Translations under genes and position numbers: made by a program
Shown: positions 50,856 through 59,311 of the stretch, in pieces
How the letters are laid out: each line of letters begins with the position of its first letter
Numbering within the stretch: the first letter of the stretch is position 1
The notes under the pieces: generated by a model
Databases searched by the model: none
The model's input: the letters and a program-made list of their open reading frames with translations, nothing else
What the model was told of the DNA's origin: nothing
From: Plantibacter sp. Leaf314
GTDB lineage: Bacteria > Actinomycetota > Actinomycetes > Actinomycetales > Microbacteriaceae
Assembly: GCF_001423185.1 (NCBI RefSeq)
Contig: NZ_LMOB01000001.1
Location: 2,463,889-2,527,888, forward strand
Reading direction: 5' to 3'
DNA: 64,000 bases

Positions 50856-51941
50856 ATGAGCCCGCCCCAGCCGGTGACCCGACCACGGGACGGACTCGGT
50901 ACGCCTCCACGACGGCGCCGGGTCGGGGTCTTCCTGTTCGACCAGGTGAAGACGCTCGACTTCGTCGGCCCGGCGGAGGTGTTCACGGAGGCGAACCAAC
51001 GGGTCGACGGCTACGACGTCCGGTTCTTCTCCCACGACGGACGCGACGTCGTCACCTCCATGGGCTTGCGCGTCGGCGTGGACGCAGCCGCGGCGGACAG
51101 CGGCCCGCTCGACCTCGTGATCGTCCCCGGGAGCGAGTCGGCCCCGCAGGTGTACCGACCGGACGAAGTGCAGGCCGCGGTCCGGCTCCTCGCGTCGCGC
51201 GCAGACCGGGTGGCCTCGATCTGCAGCGGCGCGTTCGCCCTCGCGGTCACGGGGCTCCTCGACGGCAAATCGGCGACGACCCACTGGAAGTTCACCGGTG
51301 CTCTCGCAGCCGCCTACCCGTCGATCGACGTGCGACCGGACTCGATCTTCGTCCGCGACGGCGACACCTACTCGTCCGCCGGGGTCGCCGCCGGGATCGA
51401 CCTCGCGCTCGCCATCGTGGAGGAGGACCACGGCGCGGACGTCGCACGGTCCATCGCCCAGCTGCTGCTCGTCTACATGCGGCGCTCCGGCGGACAGTCG
51501 CAGTTCTCCGCCTCGGTCCGGGCGAAGCCGGCGCGCACCTCGATCGCGAAGGCCGTCGCCGACTACATCCACGGCGACCCCACCCGGGCGGGCTCGCTCG
51601 CCGACATCGCCGCCCACGCGAACGTCGGCGTCCGCCACCTCAACCGGGTCATCCGCGACGAACTCGGCATGACGCCGATCCAATACGTGGGATCGCTCCG
51701 GCTCGACGTCGCGCTCGGCATGCTGGAGGCCGGCGACACCGTGGGCGAGGTGGCCGCCGCCGCCGGGTATGCCAGCCCGATCGCGTTCCGTCGCGCGTTC
51801 GCCGCCCGCTACAACACGACACCCTCGGAGTATCAGCGGCGGTTCCGGACGACCGGGGCCGGAGCGGTCGAAACGTCCCTCCCGTCCCGGGCCGGCGCAG
51901 CAGCCGACGCCGGTTCGCCGCTCCAGCGCTCGCCGCGCTAG
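50856..51941 (+). CDS. GlxA/FtrA-type regulator: DJ-1/PfpI domain plus AraC HTH
   Basis: 361 residues. Residues 22-190 form a DJ-1/PfpI-like domain (VGVFLFDQVKTLDFVGPAEVF, IVPGSESAPQ, SICSGAFALA with Cys at the nucleophile elbow). The C-terminal AraC part has SLADIAAHANVGVRHLNRVI and VGEVAAAAGYASPIAFRRAF. Faces the SDR-MFS pair. Its end overlaps the encapsulin gene's end by four bases, tail to tail. Confidence 0.9.
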   Translation: MSPPQPVTRPRDGLGTPPRRRRVGVFLFDQVKTLDFVGPAEVFTEANQRVDGYDVRFFSHDGRDVVTSMGLRVGVDAAAADSGPLDLVIVPGSESAPQVYRPDEVQAAVRLLASRADRVASICSGAFALAVTGLLDGKSATTHWKFTGALAAAYPSIDVRPDSIFVRDGDTYSSAGVAAGIDLALAIVEEDHGADVARSIAQLLLVYMRRSGGQSQFSASVRAKPARTSIAKAVADYIHGDPTRAGSLADIAAHANVGVRHLNRVIRDELGMTPIQYVGSLRLDVALGMLEAGDTVGEVAAAAGYASPIAFRRAFAARYNTTPSEYQRRFRTTGAGAVETSLPSRAGAAADAGSPLQRSPR

Positions 51942-52738
51942 CGGATCGCGATGGCCGCTTCGGGCGTCACGACCCGGAAGCTGAACGACTCCTCGAGGTA
52001 GAGACTGACCGAGTCCGCGGTGTGCGCCGCATACCCGAGGGCGATGTCCTGGCCGGACTCGAAGAGGAAGTCGCCACCGCGGCGGCTGATGACGACGGCG
52101 CCTTCGATGCCCGGTGTCCACACGATGCCGCCGCCGAGGATCGATTCCAGGTGGGACGAGAGCCGTGCGCCACCCGCGTCGTTCCCACCCGCGACCGACA
52201 CCCAGCCGGGCGTGTCCACGGCCAGCGCGTACGGGCCGCCAATTCCGGCGCGGGCGAGCGTCTCCACGGCTGCCGCGACCACCTGGGCGAAGCGGGTGGG
52301 ATCGTCCTCACGTGGCAACGGCTGGTGCGGCGAGGCCGCCGAGATCCCCGTGTACCCCGCCGCAGGCCACTCGGCGAGGATCGCCGTGTTCTCGACGGTC
52401 GAGAGGCTCGTGACCGCGTCGTCGAGCGGCGAGAGGTCCACGTCGAGCGCGCCCCTGGCGGCACTGTCGAGTTCGCCGCGGGAGAGGACGAAGTCGGCGC
52501 GCACCTCGGTCAGCGGGAGGACGGTGCGTCGGCGGGCGATCACCCCGTCGAGCGGGGCGTCGACGACCGCGCCGACGCGCCCCACGTCGGTGCTCGAGTG
52601 CTCCCAGCCGAGCGGCCCGGCGAAGTCGACGACGCGCCGACCACCGAGGACCGGGGTCAGTCTCGTGCGCGCTTCATCGTCGAGCATCTGCCAGGTCTCG
52701 GCGGTGATCGGGGCGAGGTGGCGGAAGAGGTGGTTCAT
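51938..52738 (-). CDS. Family 1 encapsulin shell protein
   Basis: 266 residues, the length of linocin M18/CFP29-type encapsulins with HK97 fold. Marks: NHLFRHLAPITAETWQMLDDEA at the start (which binds cargo peptides in this family), RRVVDFAGPLGWEHSSTDVGRV, and GQDIALGYAAHTADSVSLYL then ESFSFRVVTPEAAIAI at the end. Its ATG overlaps the peroxidase stop (ATGA). It should self-assemble into a nanocompartment holding the peroxidase encoded next to it. Confidence 0.95.
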   Translation of the reverse strand: MNHLFRHLAPITAETWQMLDDEARTRLTPVLGGRRVVDFAGPLGWEHSSTDVGRVGAVVDAPLDGVIARRRTVLPLTEVRADFVLSRGELDSAARGALDVDLSPLDDAVTSLSTVENTAILAEWPAAGYTGISAASPHQPLPREDDPTRFAQVVAAAVETLARAGIGGPYALAVDTPGWVSVAGGNDAGGARLSSHLESILGGGIVWTPGIEGAVVISRRGGDFLFESGQDIALGYAAHTADSVSLYLEESFSFRVVTPEAAIAIR

Positions 52739-53805
52739 GACGTCGTCCTGTCGTCGGCCGGGCGGAGCGACCCGAGGCCGAGTGAGCCGTCGGCCGGCGG
52801 TGTCGCGGGGGTGTCGGTGGTGGTGGTCGGCGCGTCGGGCACGGCCGGGTCCGGGTCGTCGTCCATCGCCTCGAGGAACGCGGCGCTGGGTGCGAAGAAC
52901 ACCGAACCGGTCTGCGCGGTCGAGAAGTCGAGGAGCCGGTCGTGCAGGCCGGGAGGATCGCCGACGAACATCCGCTGCAGCATCCGTTCGATGACCCACA
53001 GCCGCCGGGCGTACCCGATGAAGTACGTGCCGAACTCGCCGTGGGCCGGGCTGCCGAACGGCATGTTGTCCCGGAGGATGTCGTGTTCGGCGCCGTCCAC
53101 CACGATCGTCGACAGGGTCTTGTGCGACTTCTGGCCGGTCTCGGCGTCGTCGAGCTCGATGTTCTCGGCCTTCGTGCGACCGATGATCGCCTCCTGCTGC
53201 TCGGTCGTGAGCGCACGCCAGCGATCCAAGGGGTGCGTGTACTTCTGCACGACGACATAGCTGCCGCCTGCGAACGCGGGATCCTCGTCGCCGACGAGCG
53301 TCGCGTCCGGGAGGGCCTGGCCGACGGGGTTCGCGGTGCCGTCGACGAACCCGAGCAGGTCCCGCACGTCGAAGGAGCGGAAGCCGACGGTCTCGTCCAC
53401 GACCTCGACGGCGTCGCCGAGCAGGTCGAGGAGCTGCCGCTCGAACTCGAAGCACAGGTCGCGTCGCGCGGCTCGGATGTGGAGCAGCACGTCGCCGGGT
53501 GTCGACGGCGCGGTGTGCCGGTCGCCGACGACCGTCGGGAACACGTGGAGTTCGCTCGGCAGCGGACCCCGGGTGAGTCCGCCCCAGACCCGCGCCCCGA
53601 TCCCGACCGTGCACGACAGGGCGGCGTCGAGGTCGCGGAAGGCGACGTTCTTGAGTACGTCCGCGACGCTCGCCAGCGTGCTGCGGACGGTGTCCATGGC
53701 GCCCGCCGCATCGCTCACGGTCAGCACGAGGAACACGGCCGTCCCGCTGAGCGGTGCGTCGACGGCCTGCGGCTCGATCGGCACCCGATGCGAGGAACTC
53801 GTCAT
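52735..53805 (-). CDS. DyP-type peroxidase, encapsulin cargo
   Basis: 356 residues. The heme peroxidase signature GFVDGTANP (about 153-161, with the catalytic Asp) and the proximal His region GQKSHKTLSTIVVDG, then GSPAHGEFGTYFIGYARR, mark the bacterial DyP family. A Pro/Thr-rich linker (about 318-337) leads to DGSLGLGSLR (339-348), the known targeting peptide for family 1 encapsulins. Coupled by ATGA overlaps to the PucR-like gene before it and the shell gene after it. Confidence 0.95.
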   Translation of the reverse strand: MTSSSHRVPIEPQAVDAPLSGTAVFLVLTVSDAAGAMDTVRSTLASVADVLKNVAFRDLDAALSCTVGIGARVWGGLTRGPLPSELHVFPTVVGDRHTAPSTPGDVLLHIRAARRDLCFEFERQLLDLLGDAVEVVDETVGFRSFDVRDLLGFVDGTANPVGQALPDATLVGDEDPAFAGGSYVVVQKYTHPLDRWRALTTEQQEAIIGRTKAENIELDDAETGQKSHKTLSTIVVDGAEHDILRDNMPFGSPAHGEFGTYFIGYARRLWVIERMLQRMFVGDPPGLHDRLLDFSTAQTGSVFFAPSAAFLEAMDDDPDPAVPDAPTTTTDTPATPPADGSLGLGSLRPADDRTTS

Positions 53806-54716
53806 CGCGGGAGCTCCTCGGCGCCCGCGGTGCGGGGGTGCAGCTGCCGGACCGGGGCGATCGCCCGCCGTCCGTCCCGCGCTCGCCGAGCCCCGGACGG
53901 AGCCGACGCGCGTCCCGACGCCGGCGTCCGGTCGTTCCACAGGCGCAGCAGCTTCAGCGTCAGGTGCAGCGTGCTCCGCTTCCAGCCGTCCGCAAGGGCT
54001 TCCCGCACGACCTCCGGCATCGTGTCCAGGCGGTAGTAGAGCGTCGTGCGGTGGATGTGCAGGCGCTCGCAGGCGGCGACGACGTTGCAGCCGGCGTCGA
54101 GGTAGGTCTCGATGGTCTCCAGCCGGACGGGGTCGGCGTGCCGCAACTCGTCGGCGGCGGGAGACACCGCGGTGATGAGGGAGGGGTCCGCCTCGATCGC
54201 ATGGAGCAACCGCCAACCGCCGAGCTCCTCGGCCCGGGTCGAACCGACCGCCTGGCCGACCTGCCCCACGATGTCGGCCGCCGTGCGCGCCTCGTCGACC
54301 GCGTGCAGCAGGTCGTCCTCGTCGGCGTGGAGGGAGGCGGACCCGATCGCGGACACCCGGACCCCTGTCGGGACGACGGAGCCGATCCAGTCGGCGACGG
54401 TCCCGGGCGCCCGGCGTTCCGAGGTCACCAGGACGAACTCGCCGAGCTGCTCGAGCACGATCGTGTGGTCCCGGCCACCGTGGCGGAGGGCGCGGGCGAA
54501 CTCGTCGCGCTGTTGGACGCTCGTCGTGGAGAGCAGGACGGAGCGCACGACGACGTCACCGTAGGCGTCGAGCCAGCGTCGGGTCCGAGCGGTGTGCAGG
54601 GCCCGCCGCCGACGGTCGCGGTGGTCGCAGAGCAGGTCGCCGAGGACGAAGGCCCGGTCGTCGGGGACGGACCAGGCGCTGTCCATGGTGTCGCTCGTGC
54701 TGCGTTCGCCGTTCAT
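53802..54716 (-). CDS. PucR-type (CdaR-like) transcriptional regulator
   Basis: 304 residues. The C-terminal HTH_30 has DPVRLETIETYLDAGCNVVA then LHIHRTTLYYRLD (about 199-232), typical of PucR/CdaR. The middle resembles the GGDEF-like CdaR domain. The N-terminal sensor part is short. A basic Arg/Ala/Pro tail of 40 residues follows the HTH. Its stop overlaps the peroxidase ATG. Probably an activator of its own encapsulin operon. Confidence 0.85.
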   Translation of the reverse strand: MNGERSTSDTMDSAWSVPDDRAFVLGDLLCDHRDRRRRALHTARTRRWLDAYGDVVVRSVLLSTTSVQQRDEFARALRHGGRDHTIVLEQLGEFVLVTSERRAPGTVADWIGSVVPTGVRVSAIGSASLHADEDDLLHAVDEARTAADIVGQVGQAVGSTRAEELGGWRLLHAIEADPSLITAVSPAADELRHADPVRLETIETYLDAGCNVVAACERLHIHRTTLYYRLDTMPEVVREALADGWKRSTLHLTLKLLRLWNDRTPASGRASAPSGARRARDGRRAIAPVRQLHPRTAGAEELPR

Positions 54717-54812
54717 CGGTGCCCCTCCGCGCGGATGGATACGAGTGCTGTCCCGCTCAAGCTAGGGCGGTGGGTCCCGGCGAGCGTGGCCCGCCGAGAA
54801 CCACCCTGCGGC

Positions 54813-56030
54813 TCATGGCCGGAGTGGCGTGATGCCCTGGGCCTCCCTCGGGAAGGTCGCCAGGGTCGCCTCGTCGATGTTCAGGTGCGCGGCGACGAGC
54901 GACGGCGGGACGTGCGCCAACCAGTTCGCGAGCGACACCTCCTCGTACCGGTCGGTGCGGAACACCTCGAGGAACTGGAGGACGTCGTCGCCGGTGTTCT
55001 CGACGTAGTGCCCGAGGTTCCTCTTCACGACGCCGATGTCGCCGGGCCGGAAGTCGGTCGTGTTCGCGTGCGGGCCGGTGTTGAAGACGGTCATGCGGGC
55101 GGACCCGCGCAGGTAGTACTGCCACTCGTCGGCGTTCGGGTGCCAGTGCAGCTCACGCATCGAGCCTGGCTCGACGGTGACCAGCGCGGCGGCGACGGAC
55201 TGCGACAGCGGGAAGTTGGTGCTGTCGGCGATCTGGATGCTGCCACCGCTGTTGCGGTGGAGCGGCTTCGACCGCGAGAGACGGAAGATGATCGGTTCGG
55301 AGGCGCCCCACTCGACGCCGGCGTCCTCCTGGTCCTTCGCGAGCGGGCCAGGCTCGTCACCGGGGAAGATCCACAGGTTGTGCAGCGGGATGTCCGAGAA
55401 GGTCTCCTGGGCGACCCCGAAGTTCTTGGCCAGGACGTCCGGGGGCGTATGCGCGAACCAGTCCGTGAGGAGCAGGGTGTTCGACTCCGACTGCTCGCCG
55501 TCGTCGAAGGCGAGCACGAACTCGGCGCCGTCGGGCCCGAGGCCCTGGAGGGAGTGCGGCGTGCCCGCGGGGAAGAACCACAGGTCGCCCTCCTCGACGT
55601 CCTCCACGCTCGGCAGCCCGGACCGGCTCAGGGTCGTCACCCGGCATTTCCCCCGGGTCATGACGGCCCACTCCGCCGTCTGGTGCCAGTGGAGCTCGCG
55701 GATGCCACCGGCCTCGAGGTACATGTTGACGCCGGCGATCTCGTCGGAGATCGCGAAGTCCTGCTTGGTCACCTCGCGCGCCCAGCCGCCGTCCTGGACC
55801 CGACGGGGCGAGATGTTGAAGGACGACCAGAAGAACGCCTGCGTGCTGATGTCGGTGCCGGGAGCGTCGATCTGGTTCGGGAACTGACTCGCGATGGCCG
55901 GGTTCTGCGGTCCGGTCATCCGCGTGCTCTGCGGATGGAGGAGGGTGTTCTCCTCGCCCTCCGCCGGAAGGTCCGGGTTGCCCAACCGTGGGGCGTCGTG
56001 GTGGGGGACGGTGGCGTCCGTCGAATCCAT
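54813..56030 (-). CDS. Oxalate decarboxylase (bicupin)
   Basis: 405 residues, two cupin domains. Each has the manganese ligands: ELHWHQTAEW (about 114-123) and ELHWHPNADEW (about 300-310), with later His in each. The lid between them reads SESNTLLLTDW; OxdC has SENST there, with Glu as proton donor, so decarboxylation to formate and CO2 is expected rather than oxidation. Start ATG 56030. Flanked by MmyB-type regulators. Oxalate use or detoxification fits a plant-associated host. Confidence 0.88.
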   Translation of the reverse strand: MDSTDATVPHHDAPRLGNPDLPAEGEENTLLHPQSTRMTGPQNPAIASQFPNQIDAPGTDISTQAFFWSSFNISPRRVQDGGWAREVTKQDFAISDEIAGVNMYLEAGGIRELHWHQTAEWAVMTRGKCRVTTLSRSGLPSVEDVEEGDLWFFPAGTPHSLQGLGPDGAEFVLAFDDGEQSESNTLLLTDWFAHTPPDVLAKNFGVAQETFSDIPLHNLWIFPGDEPGPLAKDQEDAGVEWGASEPIIFRLSRSKPLHRNSGGSIQIADSTNFPLSQSVAAALVTVEPGSMRELHWHPNADEWQYYLRGSARMTVFNTGPHANTTDFRPGDIGVVKRNLGHYVENTGDDVLQFLEVFRTDRYEEVSLANWLAHVPPSLVAAHLNIDEATLATFPREAQGITPLRP

Positions 56031-56146
56031 GGTGATCCTCCTCAGGTTGCCGCGGCGCTGGGCCGATGCCCTCCAGCAGACCAGCAGCCGGCGGTGGTGG
56101 CTTCCTGCGGACGTCGGAACCTCGTCCGACACGGGTTCCGGACGGA

Positions 56147-56707
56147 TCAGTCCGCGTCCGGTTGGGCCTCGTCCGACACCCGTGCGGCGAGGCGCGCGAG
56201 CAGCACTTCGGACTCCGCGTCGCAGGCCCGCCAGATCACCAGGCTCAGCCCGAAGTGCTCGGGGACCTGCAACTGCAGGTACCGCAGTTCGAGCGGACCC
56301 ACCTCGGCGAGGGTGAAGGTGAAGGTCTCCGCAGCACCCGGTTCGGCCCCGGGATCGAGGTCGACCCAAGCCCGCGCGAAACCCCGGTTGCCGGCGCGGA
56401 GTTCATCGACGAGGCGCTCGAACACGTCGTCCCACTCATGCGTGCCGAGCGAGCTGCGCAGCGCGCCGACGACGTGGTCGGTGACGAGCTCGGGTTCGGG
56501 GCTCGCCCGGAGGACCTCCGGTCTGAGGAAGGTCGATCGCAGCAGGTTGGCCCCCGGACGGAACGCGACCGACAACGACCGCGCGAGCCGGTTCGCATGG
56601 AGCACGGTGAAGTGCCGGTCGTGGAGGAACGCCGGAACCGCGGACCAGGCGTCGACGAGGTCCACCAGGTCCCGCGGGAGCTGTTCGGACGGTTCGGGCC
56701 CAACCAT
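56147..56707 (-). CDS. Stand-alone MmyB-like ligand-binding domain
   Basis: 186 residues from ATG 56707. DLVDAWSAVPAFLHDRHFTVLHANRLARSL is the start of the PAS-like MmyB domain; ANLLRSTFLRPEVL and LRYLQLQVPEHFG follow. There is no helix-turn-helix before it: upstream sequence in frame is not HTH-like. It is divergent from the HTH-containing gene at 56894. It may bind the same ligand without binding DNA. Confidence 0.7.
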   Translation of the reverse strand: MVGPEPSEQLPRDLVDLVDAWSAVPAFLHDRHFTVLHANRLARSLSVAFRPGANLLRSTFLRPEVLRASPEPELVTDHVVGALRSSLGTHEWDDVFERLVDELRAGNRGFARAWVDLDPGAEPGAAETFTFTLAEVGPLELRYLQLQVPEHFGLSLVIWRACDAESEVLLARLAARVSDEAQPDAD

Positions 56708-56893
56708 GCGACCACGATAGTGACGGTCCGCGGAACCCGGGTGGGACGCGCAGGGCCACGATCGCGAGACGTCCGACGACGGGCCGACATGTCCAGAAAC
56801 AGCCCAGAACGGACCGGGAACGGATCCATCGGTCGGCCCGGGATCGGCGATGATGGGCTTCGACTCCATACGCTCTCTCAGACGGACGTGGTG

Positions 56894-57907
56894 ATGCCCT
56901 CAGCTCGGTTCTCGAATGCGCTCGGCGAGTTCCTGCGCGCTCGCCGAGAGGTCGTGCAGCCCGAACAGGTCGGGATCCGTGGCGGAGCCAGCCGTCGAGT
57001 GCCCGGGTTGCGCCGCGAGGAGGTCGCCCAGCTGGCCAGCATCAGTCCGGAGTACTACCTGCGGATCGAGCAGGGGCGCGTGCATCGGCCCTCCGAACAG
57101 GTGTTGCTGGGTCTCGCCAGGGCGTTGCTGCTCGACGACAACGGGCGGCGGTACCTGCTCCGCCTCGTCAGTCCGAGGCCGTTCATCCGAGCGGTCGACG
57201 AGCGCGCGTTCACGGTGGACGAACGGGTGGCCCGGTTGCTCACGCACTGGTCGGCGACGCCGGCGTACGTGAGCGACCGCAACCAGTACGTCCTCGCGGC
57301 GAACCCGCTCGCCCGGCTGTGGGTCCCCGCCGGCATGCTCGACCCGGGGGTCAACCTGCTCGTGTCCGCCTTCGAGCAGTACGCCGACTTCCGGGCGAGC
57401 ACCCCGCCCGAAGCGCCGGAGGTCGACCGCATCCACCGGGAGTGGGAGGGGACCCTGCGCGATCTCACCGCACCGCTGCGCTACTACGGGCGACCGGACG
57501 ATCCGCGCCTGCAGGAGATCGTCGGCATGCTGTCGGCGAGGCATCCGGTGTTCCGGACCATCTGGGCCGAGCACCTCGTCAAACCGCAGACGTCCAAGCG
57601 GACGCGCACGTTCATCGAGCCGCTCGGCTGGGTCGACTTCCGGTCGCAGACCTTCGAGGTCCCGCAGACCGACCAGTTCCTCACGGTGTTCTTCGGTGAG
57701 CGCGGTTCAGCGGCTGCGGCGGCGATCGCCTACCTCGCCGCCGGTGAGGCTGCTCAGGGGGCGGACACCGGATCGCTCGGCGACACCGGGTCGTCGCCGA
57801 GGACGTCGGCGGAGAGTCGTCGCAACGCTGCGCGCGATGCCGGTCCGGACGGGACGAACACCATCAGGAGGTCGCCCTCCGGGCCGGGTGCGCTCAGCAG
57901 GTTGTAG
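56894..57907 (+). CDS. MmyB-type helix-turn-helix regulator
   Basis: 337 residues. The N-terminal XRE HTH has LGEFLRARREVVQPEQVG, PGLRREEVAQLASISPEYYLRIEQGR and PSEQVLLGLARALLL. The ligand domain has LLTHWSATPAYVSDRNQYVLAANPLARLW and SARHPVFRTIWAEHLV. Homologues end soon after AIAYLAAGEA (about residue 286); here the frame runs on for about 50 Ser/Arg/Gly-rich residues and overlaps the convergent gene by 154 bases, so the stop may have been lost. ATG 56894 chosen. Confidence 0.85.
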   Translation: MPSARFSNALGEFLRARREVVQPEQVGIRGGASRRVPGLRREEVAQLASISPEYYLRIEQGRVHRPSEQVLLGLARALLLDDNGRRYLLRLVSPRPFIRAVDERAFTVDERVARLLTHWSATPAYVSDRNQYVLAANPLARLWVPAGMLDPGVNLLVSAFEQYADFRASTPPEAPEVDRIHREWEGTLRDLTAPLRYYGRPDDPRLQEIVGMLSARHPVFRTIWAEHLVKPQTSKRTRTFIEPLGWVDFRSQTFEVPQTDQFLTVFFGERGSAAAAAIAYLAAGEAAQGADTGSLGDTGSSPRTSAESRRNAARDAGPDGTNTIRRSPSGPGALSRL

Positions 57908-58323
57908 ACCATCTCGATGTCGCCGACCGCTGTGGGGAAGTGGATGGGCCCGGAGGTCTCCACCGGTTCCTCCGGGGCGGCCCAGGTGCGGGCGAAGTCG
58001 CGCGACATCGCCGAGAGCTCACCGATGATCCGTGCCGAGGCACGATCGGTGTCGTGCTCGTCGACGGAGCGCTTGAGGAGCACCGCCGTCGTCGCGGACA
58101 TGCGGTTCCAGCCGGCGTCCTCCGCCACGCGGTCGGGTGAGAGGAAGGCGAACCGGGCCAGGTTGACGCCGGCTTGGAACGCCGGTGACAGGCGTGACGC
58201 CGCAGGGTTGGCCTCGATGACGTCGAGCGTGCGATCGCAGAGCACCACGGGCACCTCACGCCAGGAGGCGATGAAGTCCTTGACCCGGTCCCGGCGTGCT
58301 CGGACGCCCTCGTTCGCGATCAT
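57754..58323 (-). CDS. Stand-alone MmyB-like ligand-binding domain
   Basis: 189 residues. RVKDFIASWREVPVVLCDRTLDVIEANPAASRLS, AGVNLARFAFLSPDRV and VYNLLSAPGPEGDLLMVF are MmyB-domain blocks. No helix-turn-helix. It overlaps the tail of the HTH gene at 56894 by 154 bases in convergent orientation. With 56147 it makes two HTH-less members of one cluster. Confidence 0.72.
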   Translation of the reverse strand: MIANEGVRARRDRVKDFIASWREVPVVLCDRTLDVIEANPAASRLSPAFQAGVNLARFAFLSPDRVAEDAGWNRMSATTAVLLKRSVDEHDTDRASARIIGELSAMSRDFARTWAAPEEPVETSGPIHFPTAVGDIEMVYNLLSAPGPEGDLLMVFVPSGPASRAALRRLSADVLGDDPVSPSDPVSAP

Positions 58324-58410
58324 GGCTCAACGGTAGGCCTTGGTGCCACCGTCGGCCAGCCCCCGGAGGACACGGATCGATCGAGCGTCGACGTGCGTGC
58401 GTCGGGTCGA

Positions 58411-58440
58411 TCGGTGGCGATCGGTGGCGATCGGTGGCGG
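58411..58440. repeat. Three tandem copies of a 10-base unit
   Basis: TCGGTGGCGA at 58411-58420 and 58421-58430, and TCGGTGGCGG at 58431-58440. It lies between the two minus-strand MmyB-type genes, next to the stop of the second. Confidence 0.6.
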
Positions 58441-59277
58441 TCAGTCGCCTCGGACGGCGAGGTAGGCGAGCACGGCGGAACCCGGCGTCCCCGGTTCGGC
58501 GAAGATCGTCGTCAGCTGATGTCCCGGCCAGTCGGGGACGACGAGGTGCTGGTACTGCAGTTCGACGGTGCCGAAGTCGTCGATCGAGGCCCGGAGTGGG
58601 GCGCCGGCGAGCGGCCGGGCGTCGTGTCGGGCCCACAGGCGCGTGAACAGGGGACTGCGGCGGGTCAGCTCGTCGACGATCTCCTGCAGGCGTGGGCTGC
58701 TCGGATCGCTGCTGTAGCGGAGCGCTGCGACGACGTTCGGGGCGTACGCCTCCCACTCCGGGGCGACGGCCCGGATCCGGTCGTCGAAGTACCCGAGCAC
58801 GTCGTTCTGGCCGACGTCGAGGAGGCCGCCGCCCACGCGCCGGGCAAGGGTGTTGGACGCGACGATGTCCCGGTTGCCGTCGGTGATGTAGGCACCCGTG
58901 TCGGACCAGTGGTCGAGGAGCGTCGTGTCGGGCACCGGCCGCTCGGCGGATGACGGCTGGTGGGATTCGGACGGCAGGTGCTCGGCCGGGAAGAGGTCGA
59001 CGTCGTAGGCGAGCCGGAAGAGGTAGTCCATGGCGTGCTCGTCCAACTGGAGGGCGCGTCCGATGCCCGCGAGCACCGCTTCCGACGGGCGCTGGTCCCG
59101 TCCCTGCTCGAGGCGCAGGTAGTAGTCGGCACTGACGTCGGCGAGTGCCGCCACCTCGATGCGCCGGAGGCCGCTCACCCGTCGGCCGTCCTCCTGGGGG
59201 AGGCCCGCGTCCTCCGGCCGGACGAGTCCGCGTCGGGTGGTGAGGTATCGGCCGAGGGCCGCCGCCCGGGTGATCAC
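58441..59277 (-). CDS. MmyB-type helix-turn-helix regulator
   Basis: 278 residues. LGRYLTTRRGLVRPEDAGLP, SGLRRIEVAALADVSADYYLRLEQGR and PSEAVLAGIGRALQL form the HTH. TTLLDHWSDTGAYITDGNRDIVASNTLARR, RSPLFTRLWARHDARP and FGTVELQYQHLVVPDWPGHQL form the ligand domain. Complete, with normal length. Likely represses its own transcription or a nearby reductase, but no target is obvious. Confidence 0.88.
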   Translation of the reverse strand: MITRAAALGRYLTTRRGLVRPEDAGLPQEDGRRVSGLRRIEVAALADVSADYYLRLEQGRDQRPSEAVLAGIGRALQLDEHAMDYLFRLAYDVDLFPAEHLPSESHQPSSAERPVPDTTLLDHWSDTGAYITDGNRDIVASNTLARRVGGGLLDVGQNDVLGYFDDRIRAVAPEWEAYAPNVVAALRYSSDPSSPRLQEIVDELTRRSPLFTRLWARHDARPLAGAPLRASIDDFGTVELQYQHLVVPDWPGHQLTTIFAEPGTPGSAVLAYLAVRGD

Positions 59278-59311
59278 GTCGTCCGCTCCTGCACGGGGTC
59301 CAGGCGGCGGG

